A DNA stretch of 64,000 nucleotides, from contig NZ_VWNC01000001.1 in assembly GCF_013387455.1 (NCBI RefSeq), positions 62,001 to 126,000 of the forward strand, read 5' to 3'. The position numbers and the translations under genes are program-made. This stretch comes from Mariprofundus sp. NF (lineage in GTDB: Bacteria; Pseudomonadota; Zetaproteobacteria; Mariprofundales; Mariprofundaceae). The notes below the pieces were generated by a model. It was not told the DNA's origin, made no database searches, and worked only from the letters and a program-made list of their open reading frames with translations. Below, in pieces: positions 34,386 through 43,606 of this stretch; positions within the stretch are counted from its first letter, which is position 1, and each line of letters starts with the position of its first letter.

Positions 34386-35261
34386 TCACTTGCGCGCCTC
34401 ATCCAGCAGCCAGTCGCGAAATGAGGTCAGTGAGGCTGTCTGCTGTTGCCACGGCGCAGAGACAAGGTGATAGGCATTTTCACTTGGCAGTGACTGGGCA
34501 AACGGCTGCAGAAGGCGGCCTGAAAGCAGTTCATCTTTCACCAGTGCCGGATCAACAATGGCGATGCCGAGGCCATCAATGGCGGCCTGAATGGCAAAGT
34601 TTCTCGTTTCGAAGGTCTGCTCATGGGCCGGGCGCAGCTCACTCACGCCTGCTGAGCGCAGCCACATATGCCAGTCGTCGGGTCTGAGCCTGGCATGCAA
34701 TAGTGTCTGCTGCTGTAGCTCCTCGATTGTTTTCAGTTCAATCTTCGGGCTGCAGACGGGAGTCAGTCGCTCTGAGAATAGCTTGTCCACATTCAGGCCG
34801 GGCCAATTGCCATGGCCGGAGCGAATGGCGCAATCGACATCCTCATGCCTGAAATCTACCGGTTCAATCGAGGTGGCGATGCGGATCTCGATATTCGGAT
34901 GCAGTTTTTGAAAGCCTGAGAGGCGGGGGATAAACCAGCGCATGGCAAAGGTGGATAACATGCTTACGGTCAGGACCTGCTGCTCCGGCCTCGTCTGCAG
35001 TTGCGCCATGCTGTCGGCAAGCAGATCAAAGGCCTGCTGAATGCCGGGCAGGATACTCGCTCCGGCAGATGTCAGTTGTAGTCCGCTGCGCGTGCGGATA
35101 AACAGTTGGGTGTTAAGGTTTTGTTCGAGTCCTCTAATCTGGTGGCTGAGTGCTGAAGGGGTGACAAACAGGGCGTCCGCTGCGGCCTTCAGATTCAGGT
35201 GTGTTCCCACCGCAGCAAATGCCCGCAGCGCATTGAGCGACGGAAGTTTTCTTTCAGGCAT
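34386..35261 (-). CDS. LysR-family transcriptional regulator
   Basis: A 291-residue regulator with an N-terminal winged HTH (LNALRAFAAVGTHLNLKAAAD, ALFVTPSALSHQIRGLEQ at about 10-48) and the LysR substrate-binding fold after. The HTH with SALSHQIRGLE and EL-less spacing is closest to the GcvA/AmpR subgroup. It is divergent from leuC with a 134-base intergenic region, so control of leuCD and of itself is plausible but is only inferred from layout. Confidence 0.9.
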   Translation of the reverse strand: MPERKLPSLNALRAFAAVGTHLNLKAAADALFVTPSALSHQIRGLEQNLNTQLFIRTRSGLQLTSAGASILPGIQQAFDLLADSMAQLQTRPEQQVLTVSMLSTFAMRWFIPRLSGFQKLHPNIEIRIATSIEPVDFRHEDVDCAIRSGHGNWPGLNVDKLFSERLTPVCSPKIELKTIEELQQQTLLHARLRPDDWHMWLRSAGVSELRPAHEQTFETRNFAIQAAIDGLGIAIVDPALVKDELLSGRLLQPFAQSLPSENAYHLVSAPWQQQTASLTSFRDWLLDEARK

Positions 35262-35395
35262 GAGAAAAACTCAACTTCATGTAGAGAATATTTCCTTTTG
35301 TTTATGGTTTAGTCAACGTTATGCTTGCAATTCGGTTGAGATTTACTCTCCCGAAAGAGGTCTACTCTTCTCGCGTTGAAATAAGGGGTTCGCAT

Positions 35396-36811
35396 ATGGG
35401 TCAAACACTGTTTGATAAAGTCTGGCAGCAGCATGTCGTTAAAGAGAACGAAGATGGTTCCATGTTGCTCTATATTGATCGTCATCTGGTGCATGAAGTG
35501 ACCAGCCCGCAGGCCTTTGAGGGGCTACGCCTGACCAGCCGCAAGCCGTGGAAGATCAGTGCTACCGTGGCGACACCCGATCACAATGTACCGACCACAG
35601 ATCGCGCTCTGGGTATTACCGATGCCGTATCGCGTACGCAGGTAGAGGCACTGGATGCCAACTGTGAAGAGTTCGGTATTACAGAATTCGGCATGAACGA
35701 TATCCGTCAGGGTGTGGTGCATGTGATGGGCCCTGAGCAGGGCTTGATTCTGCCCGGCATGACTGTGGTCTGTGGTGATTCCCACACCTCCACGCATGGC
35801 GCTTTCGGTTCAATCGCAATGGGCATCGGCACCTCCGAAGTGGAGCATGTGCTGGCCACCCAGTGTCTGATTCAGCAAAAACCCAAGGTGATGCGTATCA
35901 GTGTCAATGGCGCGCTGCCGGCCGGTATTACAGGCAAGGATGTGGCACTGTTTATTATTGGCAAGATCGGCACAGCCGGTGGCACAGGTTACGCGCTGGA
36001 GTTTGCCGGTGAAGCGATTATGGCGCTCTCAATGGAGGGTCGCATGACCCTCTGTAACATGGCAATTGAGGCTGGCGCACGTTGCGGCATGGTAGCCGTG
36101 GATGAAACCACGCTCGCATATGTGAAGGGGCGTCCCTATTCACCAAACGATATTGATTGGGACAAGGCAGAAGCGATGTGGTCTGAGCTCTATTCAGATG
36201 CTGATGCCGAGTTTGATGCTGAGCTGGTTTACGATACATCCGAGATCGTGCCGCAGGTAAGCTGGGGCACAAGCCCTGAGATGGTGCTGCCGGTCACTGC
36301 AGCGATTCCTGATCTGGCTGATGCCCGAGATGAGGTGCAGCGCGAAGGGTGGCAGCGCGCCTTTGATTATATGGGGCTTTCAGCAGGCACACCGATTGCC
36401 GAGATTCAGATTGATAAGGTCTTTATCGGCTCCTGCACCAATGGCCGCATTGAGGATTTCCGTGCTGCAGCTGCAGTGGTAAAAGGTAAAAAGGTGGCCG
36501 CTAATGTGAAGCTGGCACTGGCTGTACCGGGCTCAGGTCTGGTGAAACAGCAGGCTGAGGCTGAAGGGCTGGATGTTATCTTCACTGAAGCGGGCTTTGA
36601 GTGGCGCGAGCCGGGCTGTTCGATGTGTCTGGCGATGAATGCCGACCGTCTGGAGCCGGGAGAGCGTTGTGCCTCCACCTCCAACCGCAACTTTGAAGGC
36701 CGTCAGGGCATGGGTGGGCGCACCCATCTGGTTAGTCCTGCCATGGCAGCAGCAGCCGGCATCGCCGGCCATTTTGTCGATATAAGGGAGTGGGATAAGG
36801 ATTTGGGGTGA
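35396..36811 (+). CDS. leuC: 3-isopropylmalate dehydratase large subunit
   Basis: Aconitase-family [4Fe-4S] subunit of leucine synthesis, 471 residues from the ATG at 35396 (AAGGGG eight bases upstream; the frame is open earlier without support). [14 protein letters not shown] near 128-141, FIGSCTNGR with the first cluster cysteine and [11 protein letters not shown] with the other two are all present. The stop codon falls inside a 7-bp repeat array (36808). leuD follows after 92 bases; leuB is not in the window. Confidence 0.95.
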   Translation: MGQTLFDKVWQQHVVKENEDGSMLLYIDRHLVHEVTSPQAFEGLRLTSRKPWKISATVATPDHNVPTTDRALGITDAVSRTQVEALDANCEEFGITEFGMNDIRQGVVHVMGPEQGLILPGMTVVCGDSHTSTHGAFGSIAMGIGTSEVEHVLATQCLIQQKPKVMRISVNGALPAGITGKDVALFIIGKIGTAGGTGYALEFAGEAIMALSMEGRMTLCNMAIEAGARCGMVAVDETTLAYVKGRPYSPNDIDWDKAEAMWSELYSDADAEFDAELVYDTSEIVPQVSWGTSPEMVLPVTAAIPDLADARDEVQREGWQRAFDYMGLSAGTPIAEIQIDKVFIGSCTNGRIEDFRAAAAVVKGKKVAANVKLALAVPGSGLVKQQAEAEGLDVIFTEAGFEWREPGCSMCLAMNADRLEPGERCASTSNRNFEGRQGMGGRTHLVSPAMAAAAGIAGHFVDIREWDKDLG

Positions 36812-36888
36812 GGCGTAAGGAGTGAGGGGTAAGGACATCCCTTCACATATATCGCGCCTAACATCTCACGCTTCACACCTCACACTCC
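36808..36888. repeat. GTRAGGN heptad arrays in the leuC-leuD spacer
   Basis: Four 7-bp units (GTGAGGC, GTAAGGA, GTGAGGG, GTAAGGA) run 36808-36835 and overlap the leuC stop. An inverted, more diverged array of the same unit runs 36857-36888. Together they form an imperfect inverted repeat filling almost the whole spacer, with only the leuD ribosome site (GAAGGAG) left outside. Confidence 0.72.
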
Positions 36889-36903
36889 GAAGGAGAAAAA
36901 AAT

Positions 36904-37542
36904 ATGCAGGCATTTACAACTTTAAACGGCGTGGTTGCGCCGATGGATCGCGCCAATGTTGATACCGATGCGATTATTCCCAAGCAGTTTCTGAAAAGCA
37001 TCAAACGAACCGGTTATGGCCCGTTCCTGTTTGATGAGTGGCGTTATGAGGATCGCGGTGAGCCTGAGATGGATTGCACCAATCGCCCCAAACGTGCCGA
37101 TTTCGTACTCAATCTGCCACGCTATCAGGGTGCGCAGGTACTGCTGGCCCGTGAAAACTTCGGCTGTGGCTCATCCCGCGAGCATGCACCGTGGGCGATT
37201 CTCGATTGCGGTTTCACCTGTGTGATTGCCCCGAGCTTTGCCGACATCTTCTATAATAACTGTTTCAAGAACGGCATCCTGCCGATTGTGCTTGATGATG
37301 CGGTTGTTGATCAGCTCTTCAAAGAGACCTACGCCAGTGAAGGGTATGCGCTGACGATTGATCTGCAGGCGCAGACGGTCACCACCCCGACAGGTGAAAG
37401 CTTCGCCTTTGAAGTTGATGAGTTCCGCAAGCACTGCCTGCTCAACGGCCTGGATGATATCGGCCTGACCCTGCATGAATCATCAGATGCCATCCGCAGC
37501 TATGAGGCATCCCGCAAACAGGCAGCCCCCTGGCTGTTCTGA
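36904..37542 (+). CDS. leuD: 3-isopropylmalate dehydratase small subunit
   Basis: Swivel-domain subunit pairing with LeuC, 212 residues with GAAGGAGAAAAAAAT before the [23 protein letters not shown] near 20-39 and [20 protein letters not shown] near 80-100 are diagnostic, then [19 protein letters not shown]. It is ended by a terminator. Confidence 0.96.
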   Translation: MQAFTTLNGVVAPMDRANVDTDAIIPKQFLKSIKRTGYGPFLFDEWRYEDRGEPEMDCTNRPKRADFVLNLPRYQGAQVLLARENFGCGSSREHAPWAILDCGFTCVIAPSFADIFYNNCFKNGILPIVLDDAVVDQLFKETYASEGYALTIDLQAQTVTTPTGESFAFEVDEFRKHCLLNGLDDIGLTLHESSDAIRSYEASRKQAAPWLF

Positions 37543-37562
37543 TTCAATAAACCTGTAAGCTG

Positions 37563-37601
37563 AAAAGCGCTCGGATGCCTTGGCCTCTGGGCGCTTTTTT
37601 T
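37563..37601 (+). terminator. Rho-independent terminator of leuCD
   Basis: AAAAGCGC at 37563 pairs with GCGCTTTT at 37591, enclosing a long loop, and is followed by TTTTTTTG. Confidence 0.82.
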
Positions 37602-37634
37602 GTTTTGGCAAATCTTATGGTTCGAGTATCACGC

Positions 37635-37651
37635 GGCTCCCCGTGCAGGAC
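37635..37651. repeat. 17-bp direct repeat, left copy
   Basis: GGCTCCCCGTGCAGGAC recurs at 41434-41450 with one difference, in the same orientation, 3.8 kb away, on the other side of the two HD-GYP genes. The reverse complement looks like a tRNA 3' end (GTCCTG, seven acceptor bases, then GCC). The rest of 37602-37828 has no gene. Confidence 0.5.
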
Positions 37652-37828
37652 AAAACTGGGCACCATTGGAATGAGGTGGTTCTTCTCAACTTCTGACTGT
37701 CTCAAACCGGCCGTGAGTCGCCTGTCGTGATCGGCAGCAGTCGGCCAACTATGGCCGGTCAAATAGCTAAAAAAGATTCGAATTTAAAAATATACTTACA
37801 ATCAGTCATTTTACTGGACAATTGCTAT

Positions 37829-38623
37829 TTATCTCAATGAGGCGTCATCCAAACTAAAGCCTGAATCGAACAGTTTGAGGCAAGCATCGACAACCGTGGC
37901 ATCGAATTTCTTTCCACGCTGTTTCTCTAATGTTTCCAGTATTTCCTCCATGCTAAAGGCTGGCCGGTAGGGACGGTGCGCGTTCATAGCGCAAACCGTA
38001 TCTGCAACAGCGATAATGCGTGCCCCAACGTTGATCTGGTCTCCTTTGAGACCAAGTGGGTAACCCGAACCATCCATGCGCTCATGATGTTGGTATACAT
38101 CCTCGGCCACAGGCCAGGGGAATACGATATCTTTCAGAATATCTAAGCTATAATGGGTGTGCTGCTTAACGAGCTCAAACTCTTCTGTATTTAATGTTCC
38201 CGGCTTGGCAAGAATTCTGGCCGGTAGCCAGATGTTCCCAATATCGTGCAATGTGCCTGCAATACGGATTCCTTCAACCTGATCATCATCCAGCCCCATT
38301 CCCTGAGCTATACTCCTCGCCAGCGTGGTGACTGCGCTGTCATGTTGGGATACTGACGAATCGCGTTTTCTCATTGTATTGGACAACATCCGAACAACCA
38401 CATGCAATTGTCTCATGTCGCTTTCCATGCGGTGATGCCGTTTTAAGGGTTTAAAGACCAGCTGGTAAAGAAAAGGCGCACTAAACAGGGCCAGCAACAA
38501 TGCATCGGCAATGTTTCGCCACAGGGTATCAGGAACACCATATAGGCTGAACAGAAGCATCACAAAAATCTCAACGCCTATCAGAATGCACAATATGCGA
38601 AACATGATATTGAGTAGATTCAT
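37829..38623 (-). CDS. HD-GYP domain c-di-GMP phosphodiesterase, membrane bound
   Basis: A 264-residue protein from the ATG at 38623, two bases after the previous stop with GAAGGCG upstream; earlier in-frame starts lie inside the upstream gene. Two membrane helices occupy about 5-50, followed by a linker and an HD-GYP domain: HDIGN near 133-137 and HHERMDGSGYPLGLKG near 185-200. Family members hydrolyse c-di-GMP to GMP using a metal centre; the residues needed are present. It forms a two-gene unit with the multi-sensor HD-GYP gene upstream. Confidence 0.9.
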   Translation of the reverse strand: MNLLNIMFRILCILIGVEIFVMLLFSLYGVPDTLWRNIADALLLALFSAPFLYQLVFKPLKRHHRMESDMRQLHVVVRMLSNTMRKRDSSVSQHDSAVTTLARSIAQGMGLDDDQVEGIRIAGTLHDIGNIWLPARILAKPGTLNTEEFELVKQHTHYSLDILKDIVFPWPVAEDVYQHHERMDGSGYPLGLKGDQINVGARIIAVADTVCAMNAHRPYRPAFSMEEILETLEKQRGKKFDATVVDACLKLFDSGFSLDDASLR

Positions 38624-38624
38624 A

Positions 38625-40985
38625 TTATTCGCCTTCCTTGGCATTGAGAGATACCGGCAACTTATTTTTGTCAACGAGTCGCAGAAAAGCATCCACAGCA
38701 TCCGGCCAATAGCGACTTCCGCGATGGGCCTTGATTTCATTGATTGCTATCTCAAGACCAAGATCGGGCCGATAAGGCCGGTGCGAGGATATAGCCTCTA
38801 CCACATCTGCTATGGCAACAATGCGTGCCTCCAGACATATCTGACTACCCTTGAGGCCTTGAGGGTAACCCGTCCCATCCATGCGCTCATGATGCTGATG
38901 AATAATATCTTCCAGCGGCCAAATGAAATTGAAACCCTTGATAATATCATAGCCTGTCTGCGCATGAAGTTTTATCAGGCTATATTCCTGTTCGGTCAGC
39001 TTCCCCTGCTTGCTGAGGATTTCGATAGGAGCAGAAATCTTGCCAATATCATGGATCAGGGCACCCAGTCGAATGCCCTCAATCTGCAAGTCATTTAAAC
39101 CCATTTCCAAAGCAATAGCCGCAGCTATCTCAGCAACCCTTGACTCATGACCAGCAGTATAAGGATCTGCAGCATCTCCCATTGCCGACATCGCCCGAAC
39201 GATGTCACTCAAGGCTTCTTTCAACTGCTCTTTTCCAGCCATGATTTCCAGCTTTGCATTTTTTTGCTCGGTGAATTCATACAGTGTAACGAGATTTGTT
39301 TCACTGAAGTCGCCACTCAGGCTTGTGGCCTCAACGATAAAATTGCGGACCAAACCATCCTTGCAGGTAATATCCGCATCTTCTATCGGTAGAAAGGCTT
39401 TCCCATCACGCTTGCATTCTACCATCCGCCTCTGCCAATCAATAATTAGCGCCTCACGGTATTTCGGGAAGGGATAGGCGCGAGGCCACCAGTCGGCCAG
39501 TGTGGGAATATCATCCAAGGTATAACCAAGTATCTTTATAAACGCATTATTCAGATATATGAATCTCTCTTGCTCATCGATCAGAGCAATTGGCACAGGC
39601 GATGCCTCAATAATGGCATTGAGTTTCGCTTCACTCTCTTGGAGGTCTTTCTCCAATGCATTGTTTTTGTCCCGCAGATCATAGGAAGCAAGCCCCTGCT
39701 CAATTCCCACCACCATTTCCAGAAGCAGGCTTTGTGCCTCTTCATCAAAAGCATTGATTACATCGGCATAAAAGTTGATTGCCCCCATAACCTTGCCGTT
39801 GCTGTGTATAGGAATGGCGGCAGATGAACACCAACCACATTGCGCTCCTCGCTCCTGCCATGGCGTTAGGAGTGGATCGTTCTGGTAATTTTGGCACCAA
39901 TACGGTCGATTTTCACGCACTGCTATGCCGGTAGGACCACGCCCCGATGAGTCATCCTCCTTGGTTGTAATCTCGATACCTTCCAGATATTCCAAGCCAT
40001 TACCGTATTTGGCTACCGGCCTGACTGCTCCACTCTCTTCATCTATCAGACCTGCCCATGCCATCTTGAGCCCACCAAACTCAACCGCGTAGCGGCATGC
40101 TTTTTGAAGCAACTCATCTTTGCTCTGGCTGTCCATCACAGCCTTGATGGTCTTACTCAAGGCCAAGCGAAGATTGGATAGGTGCTTTATTTGTTCTCTG
40201 GCCAGTACACGCTCAGTGATATCAATATGCGTCCCGACAAGTCGAACTGGTTTACCATCTGGCTCGCACCTTATCAATTTAGCCCGGTTCAGAACGAAAA
40301 CATCGCGACCTTCCTTATGGCGCATGCGCATTTCGAACTCTAAATTGTCAGTTTTTCCAGTTACATATTCTTGGACATGCTGAAGTGCCATCACCTTATC
40401 ATCCGGATGAACAAGCTCAGCCCATGTCTCCAGATGCGGTTCAAACTCATCGGCATCGTAGCCAAGCATCTTAAACCAGGGAGGCGAGTAATACACTTCA
40501 TCAGTCAGGAGATCCCAATCCCACAGACCATCATTAATTCCCTCGACAGCCATCTTGAAACGCTCTTCACTGACTTGCAGAAGCTCCTGAGAATGAATTC
40601 GATCGGTAACATCGCGCAATGTTGCACAATAGATTGGATTGCCATTCACTAGGGCCTTAGCAACAGCAACCTCAGCATAAAAGACTGCCCCATCCTTACG
40701 CAGTGCTTGAACTTCCCTATACCCATTCATGGGGCGGACAACGTGCTCCCCGTCAACGAATGCATCCACATGTTTTCGATGTAAGGCGCGGAAGGACTCA
40801 GGTATTAGCAAATCAATCGATTCACCTAATATCTCACTGGTTTTGTATCCAAAAATATCTTCTGCACTCTTGTTGAAAAATACGATATTCTGGTCCTGAT
40901 CAATAGAAATGATTGCATCATGGGTGATATCTACAATCGCCGAAAAAGGTGATTCATCCACCTGAGTGGGTTTAGATTCAAACAT
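38625..40985 (-). CDS. PAS-PAS-GAF-PAS-HD-GYP sensor phosphodiesterase
   Basis: A 786-residue soluble sensor. Domains in order: PAS (about 12-130, AIISIDQDQNIVFFNKSAED), PAS/PAC (137-262, ending VGTHIDITERVLAREQ), GAF (about 277-430, QCGWCSSAAIPIHSNGKVMGAI), PAS (450-570, ASPVPIALIDEQERFIYLNNAF), HD-GYP (about 590-775, HDIGK and HHERMDGTGYPQGLKG). It should break down c-di-GMP in response to signals such as redox or ligands; no haem or flavin site can be named with confidence. It probably forms an operon with the downstream HD-GYP gene. Confidence 0.92.
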   Translation of the reverse strand: MFESKPTQVDESPFSAIVDITHDAIISIDQDQNIVFFNKSAEDIFGYKTSEILGESIDLLIPESFRALHRKHVDAFVDGEHVVRPMNGYREVQALRKDGAVFYAEVAVAKALVNGNPIYCATLRDVTDRIHSQELLQVSEERFKMAVEGINDGLWDWDLLTDEVYYSPPWFKMLGYDADEFEPHLETWAELVHPDDKVMALQHVQEYVTGKTDNLEFEMRMRHKEGRDVFVLNRAKLIRCEPDGKPVRLVGTHIDITERVLAREQIKHLSNLRLALSKTIKAVMDSQSKDELLQKACRYAVEFGGLKMAWAGLIDEESGAVRPVAKYGNGLEYLEGIEITTKEDDSSGRGPTGIAVRENRPYWCQNYQNDPLLTPWQERGAQCGWCSSAAIPIHSNGKVMGAINFYADVINAFDEEAQSLLLEMVVGIEQGLASYDLRDKNNALEKDLQESEAKLNAIIEASPVPIALIDEQERFIYLNNAFIKILGYTLDDIPTLADWWPRAYPFPKYREALIIDWQRRMVECKRDGKAFLPIEDADITCKDGLVRNFIVEATSLSGDFSETNLVTLYEFTEQKNAKLEIMAGKEQLKEALSDIVRAMSAMGDAADPYTAGHESRVAEIAAAIALEMGLNDLQIEGIRLGALIHDIGKISAPIEILSKQGKLTEQEYSLIKLHAQTGYDIIKGFNFIWPLEDIIHQHHERMDGTGYPQGLKGSQICLEARIVAIADVVEAISSHRPYRPDLGLEIAINEIKAHRGSRYWPDAVDAFLRLVDKNKLPVSLNAKEGE

Positions 40986-41528
40986 ATAATTTCTACCCTC
41001 TTTAAGTGAACTTCAATAGAGCTCATTTAAGCATACCTAGAAAAAAATTAAAACATACTTAACCACTATGGAATAAATTCCATAGGTTCGCACAGCAAAT
41101 ACGCAGACGATTAAAATCGTCAAGGCCGCGTTTTGGCTAACCGCGTGCAAGAGTCAAAAACTATAAAGGCACTGTGCTACGCACAGGCTTGCAATGAAAT
41201 TGCATAGTTTTCAACTAGCGCACGGCGACAATAAACTTCCAAGCCGAATGACCGGATGTGGCCGAACTACGACGGTCACCAGTAGCGCCCAACGCCTTCC
41301 CCCGTTTCAGTAACACGGGGGGCAATAAATACACGCACACCCATTCCCGTAGTTTTTATTATAGCTGAACTAAGACGGATTGCACTGTGAGGAATGGAAA
41401 GACAGGAATTAGTGCCCGTTACTGTCCAGGACTGGCTCCCCGTACAGGACTCGAACTAGGGGAGGTCTAGCTGGGGTTGGTAGGTCGGATGGGCTGAGTG
41501 ATGTAGCTGCTGCGAATATAGCAGAGGT
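40986..41528. other. Intergenic stretch with repeats, no gene seen
   Basis: Over 500 bases without a supported gene. It has a 7-bp hairpin (CCCCCGT at 41299-41305, ACGGGGG at 41315-41321), a CCGAATGACCGG block near 41245 related to the hairpin at 11033, and the right copy of the 17-bp direct repeat at 41434. The composition is patchy, as in a stretch of old insertions. Confidence 0.5.
41434..41450. repeat. 17-bp direct repeat, right copy (tRNA 3'-end-like)
   Basis: GGCTCCCCGTACAGGAC, preceded by T and followed by TCGAAC. Read in reverse this is TTCGAGTCCTG, seven bases, then GCCA, which is how a tRNA T-loop and CCA end look, but no complete tRNA is present. See the left copy at 37635. Confidence 0.5.
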
Positions 41529-41738
41529 TTACTTTTTCCAGATATTGAAGACGCCGCCGATAATGATCGAGGCGAGGCCGCCGGCGCCGCAGATGATCCA
41601 GACCATGCGCCAGTCGATGCCGTCGGTAGTCATGACATCAAGCCATGAGAGCATGAACACAAGGGCTGTGCCGCCTGCGCCGAGCAGCCATGCCGAGAGG
41701 CCGATTTTGAAGAAGATATCGCTGGCACTCATTTTCAT
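41529..41738 (-). CDS. Small two-helix membrane protein
   Basis: A 69-residue protein with two predicted membrane helices (about 9-31 and 45-66) and a basic end NIWKK. It overlaps the RDD gene by four bases (ATGA at 41735-41738), so it is coupled to it. No family recognised; a second ATG two codons in is an alternative start. Confidence 0.75.
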   Translation of the reverse strand: MKMSASDIFFKIGLSAWLLGAGGTALVFMLSWLDVMTTDGIDWRMVWIICGAGGLASIIIGGVFNIWKK

Positions 41739-42250
41739 TTCAGTTTCAACCTGTAGACGGTAGAGCCGGAGATCAGATCGTGCAGCGCCAGCTTCTCTTT
41801 GCTCAGGAACATAACCAGCATGCTCAGCGCTGGAATGGAGGCGGCAACAAAGAAGAGGAAGTGATTGGTATCCTTGGTGGCGATGTACCAGAGGGTCATA
41901 GAGAGAGCCATCCAGGTGACCATCAGTCCGGCAAAACGGATGCTGGCTGTAAACGGTGTTAGTGGATCACCGGTCTCAAGCATAGCCAATCGTAGTTTCC
42001 ATGGGCGCATGCCGGTGGTGGCGCCGCCTCTGACCCAGAAGCCGATGAAATAAGCACCCACGACAGTCAGGAAGAGTAGTCCCTGCAGCCATTGCGGTGG
42101 CATGATGCCGAGAGCCTGGTCGCTGATGGTGATGGGAATGCCGACCAGTATCATGGTGACACCGAATAGAATGGTGAGGTCGTAAGCGCTGGCGAGTATG
42201 CGGACAACAATGCCTGCTCTTGATCCCTGATCGCGACTGCTCTCTGCCAT
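41735..42250 (-). CDS. RDD family membrane protein
   Basis: A 171-residue protein with about three or four membrane segments and the RDD signature: the Arg-containing start (ILASAYDLTILFGV) and GGATTGMRPWKLRL in the middle, ending LHDLISGSTVYRLK, where HDxxSGTxV is the typical C-terminal block. RDD proteins are of poorly known function, some linked to ion transport. Coupled to the small protein downstream. Confidence 0.87.
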   Translation of the reverse strand: MAESSRDQGSRAGIVVRILASAYDLTILFGVTMILVGIPITISDQALGIMPPQWLQGLLFLTVVGAYFIGFWVRGGATTGMRPWKLRLAMLETGDPLTPFTASIRFAGLMVTWMALSMTLWYIATKDTNHFLFFVAASIPALSMLVMFLSKEKLALHDLISGSTVYRLKLK

Positions 42251-42286
42251 CTCTTTTCCCCTCTGCTTGCTAAAAAATACTGTCTG

Positions 42287-43120
42287 CTACTTTTGCGTCG
42301 TGATCGCTGCGCGGATGCCATGCGTGGCCCAACTAATTACGAACAGGGCGCATAGTGCCAGCACAACCGATGCACCGGAAGGCCATTCCTGCGCATAGGA
42401 CCAGATTAGTCCCGCCAGAGTGCCGGTGATTGAGAATGCAACCGATAGTAGCCACAGGCTTGCCAGCGATCTGCCCCATAGCCAGGCACAGGCGGCGGGC
42501 AGCACTAAAAGGCCTGCGGTTAAGACGATGCCAGCCAGTTTGACGCAGAGGATGACGGTTAGTCCGACCAGTCCGTAGAGCAGCAGACGCAGCGCATTGA
42601 CCGGCAGGCCGGAGGCTTCAGCCGTGACGGCATCAAAAGCGATACTCCACCATGCGCGTGAAGCTAGAAGCATGATAATCAGAATCAGGCTGCCCAAGAG
42701 ATAGAGCCAGAGCTTCTCATCTGCGGTGACCGTCAGGATGTTTCCGAACAGAAGTCCGAACAGGTCTACACGTGTGGTGGTGGCGGTGGAGATCAATACG
42801 ATGCCCAGCGCCATAGATCCGGCGAAAAGTATGCCGGTACCTGCATCCTCTGAGATGCCCTGACGTTTGGGCATCAGCGCCAGCAGCAGGGCGATGGCCA
42901 CGGAGAAGATAGTGGCAACCGGCAGCAGCGGCAGAGAGAGTGAAACAGCAATACCAAGGCCAGCCAGTGAAGCGTGTGAAACACCGACGGTAAGGAATGA
43001 CAATCGATGCGCCATCACCATCACCGACATCGAGGCGGTAACCACGGCAATCAAAATGGCAGGAAGCAGGCTGGCAGCCATGACCGGCGAGTTGAGGAAA
43101 TCGCTGAACAGATCAATCAT
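42287..43120 (-). CDS. znuB: Zinc/manganese ABC transporter permease
   Basis: ABC-3 family permease, 277 residues with seven or eight helices. FLTVGVSHASLAGLGIAV near 42-59 is the conserved HASLAG region; EASGLPVNALRLLLYGLVGLTV and the small-residue helices follow. It belongs with znuC and znuA upstream, but a 465-bp element with a GxxExxY gene separates it from znuC, so its translation is no longer coupled to them. Confidence 0.92.
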   Translation of the reverse strand: MIDLFSDFLNSPVMAASLLPAILIAVVTASMSVMVMAHRLSFLTVGVSHASLAGLGIAVSLSLPLLPVATIFSVAIALLLALMPKRQGISEDAGTGILFAGSMALGIVLISTATTTRVDLFGLLFGNILTVTADEKLWLYLLGSLILIIMLLASRAWWSIAFDAVTAEASGLPVNALRLLLYGLVGLTVILCVKLAGIVLTAGLLVLPAACAWLWGRSLASLWLLSVAFSITGTLAGLIWSYAQEWPSGASVVLALCALFVISWATHGIRAAITTQK

Positions 43121-43141
43121 GATGATGCCCTGTAACCTTTT

Positions 43142-43606
43142 GAACCGCGAATGAACGCGAATTTACACGAATGAAAAGAGGTGTATTGCGATTGACATTC
43201 ATGCAAAACTCCCATCTAACACGACCCGTTTCCATTGCAGTTTTGAGTGTTTGAAATTGAGCAGAAGGCCGAGCTTCAGGTCGGTGACCTTCAAATAATT
43301 CAGCATCTGTCCGATTTCATGATTGGATATTCTATCAATCGATTTGGTATCGACGACAATTTGATCAAAGCAGACCAGGTCAGGGATGAATTCGCCTACC
43401 TTTACAGATTTGTAGTTCACATCAAATCGGGGCTGCTGTTTGAACGGGATCTCTTGCAGTCCAAACTCAACGACCAGCGCATTCTCATATGGTTTTTCAA
43501 GAAACCCATGCCCGAGCGTGTTGAGAACCTCCATGGCGCAGCCGACGATCTGATGAGCTTCCGCCTTCAGTAGTAATTCGTGTCTATTGGTGTTCATTCG
43601 TGGTTC
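43142..43606. mobile_element. Inverted-repeat element carrying a GxxExxY gene
   Basis: Arms of 31 bases at 43142-43172 and 43576-43606 are inverted copies matching at about 26 positions; both start GAACC(A/G)CGAATGAAC from the outside. The GxxExxY gene fills the inside, its first codons lying in the right arm. The same arm supplies the last codons and stop of znuC. No transposase is encoded, so movement would need help in trans. Ends resemble the gene-less elements at 6449 and 31690. Confidence 0.7.
43199..43597 (-). CDS. GxxExxY family protein (PD-(D/E)XK-like)
   Basis: A 132-residue member of the GxxExxY family: the naming motif GFLEKPY is at 31-37, preceded by IVGCAMEVLNTLGH. The later stretch VGEFIPDLVCFDQIVVDTKSID looks like the D...(D/E)xK core of the PD-(D/E)XK nuclease fold, with DTK in place of the commoner ExK. 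The function of the family is not established. The first codons MNTNRHE come from the element's terminal repeat, and ATGA overlap couples it to znuC. Confidence 0.88.
   Translation of the reverse strand: MNTNRHELLLKAEAHQIVGCAMEVLNTLGHGFLEKPYENALVVEFGLQEIPFKQQPRFDVNYKSVKVGEFIPDLVCFDQIVVDTKSIDRISNHEIGQMLNYLKVTDLKLGLLLNFKHSKLQWKRVVLDGSFA

Noticed and set aside
36808-36888. Heptad arrays considered as a CRISPR or VNTR locus
   Set aside because: Units are 7 bp, contiguous without spacers, few in number and diverged; no CRISPR array exists in the window.
41426-41480. Possible tRNA gene on the minus strand
   Set aside because: Only a T-loop and CCA-like end can be seen; the T-stem does not pair and there is no anticodon arm upstream.
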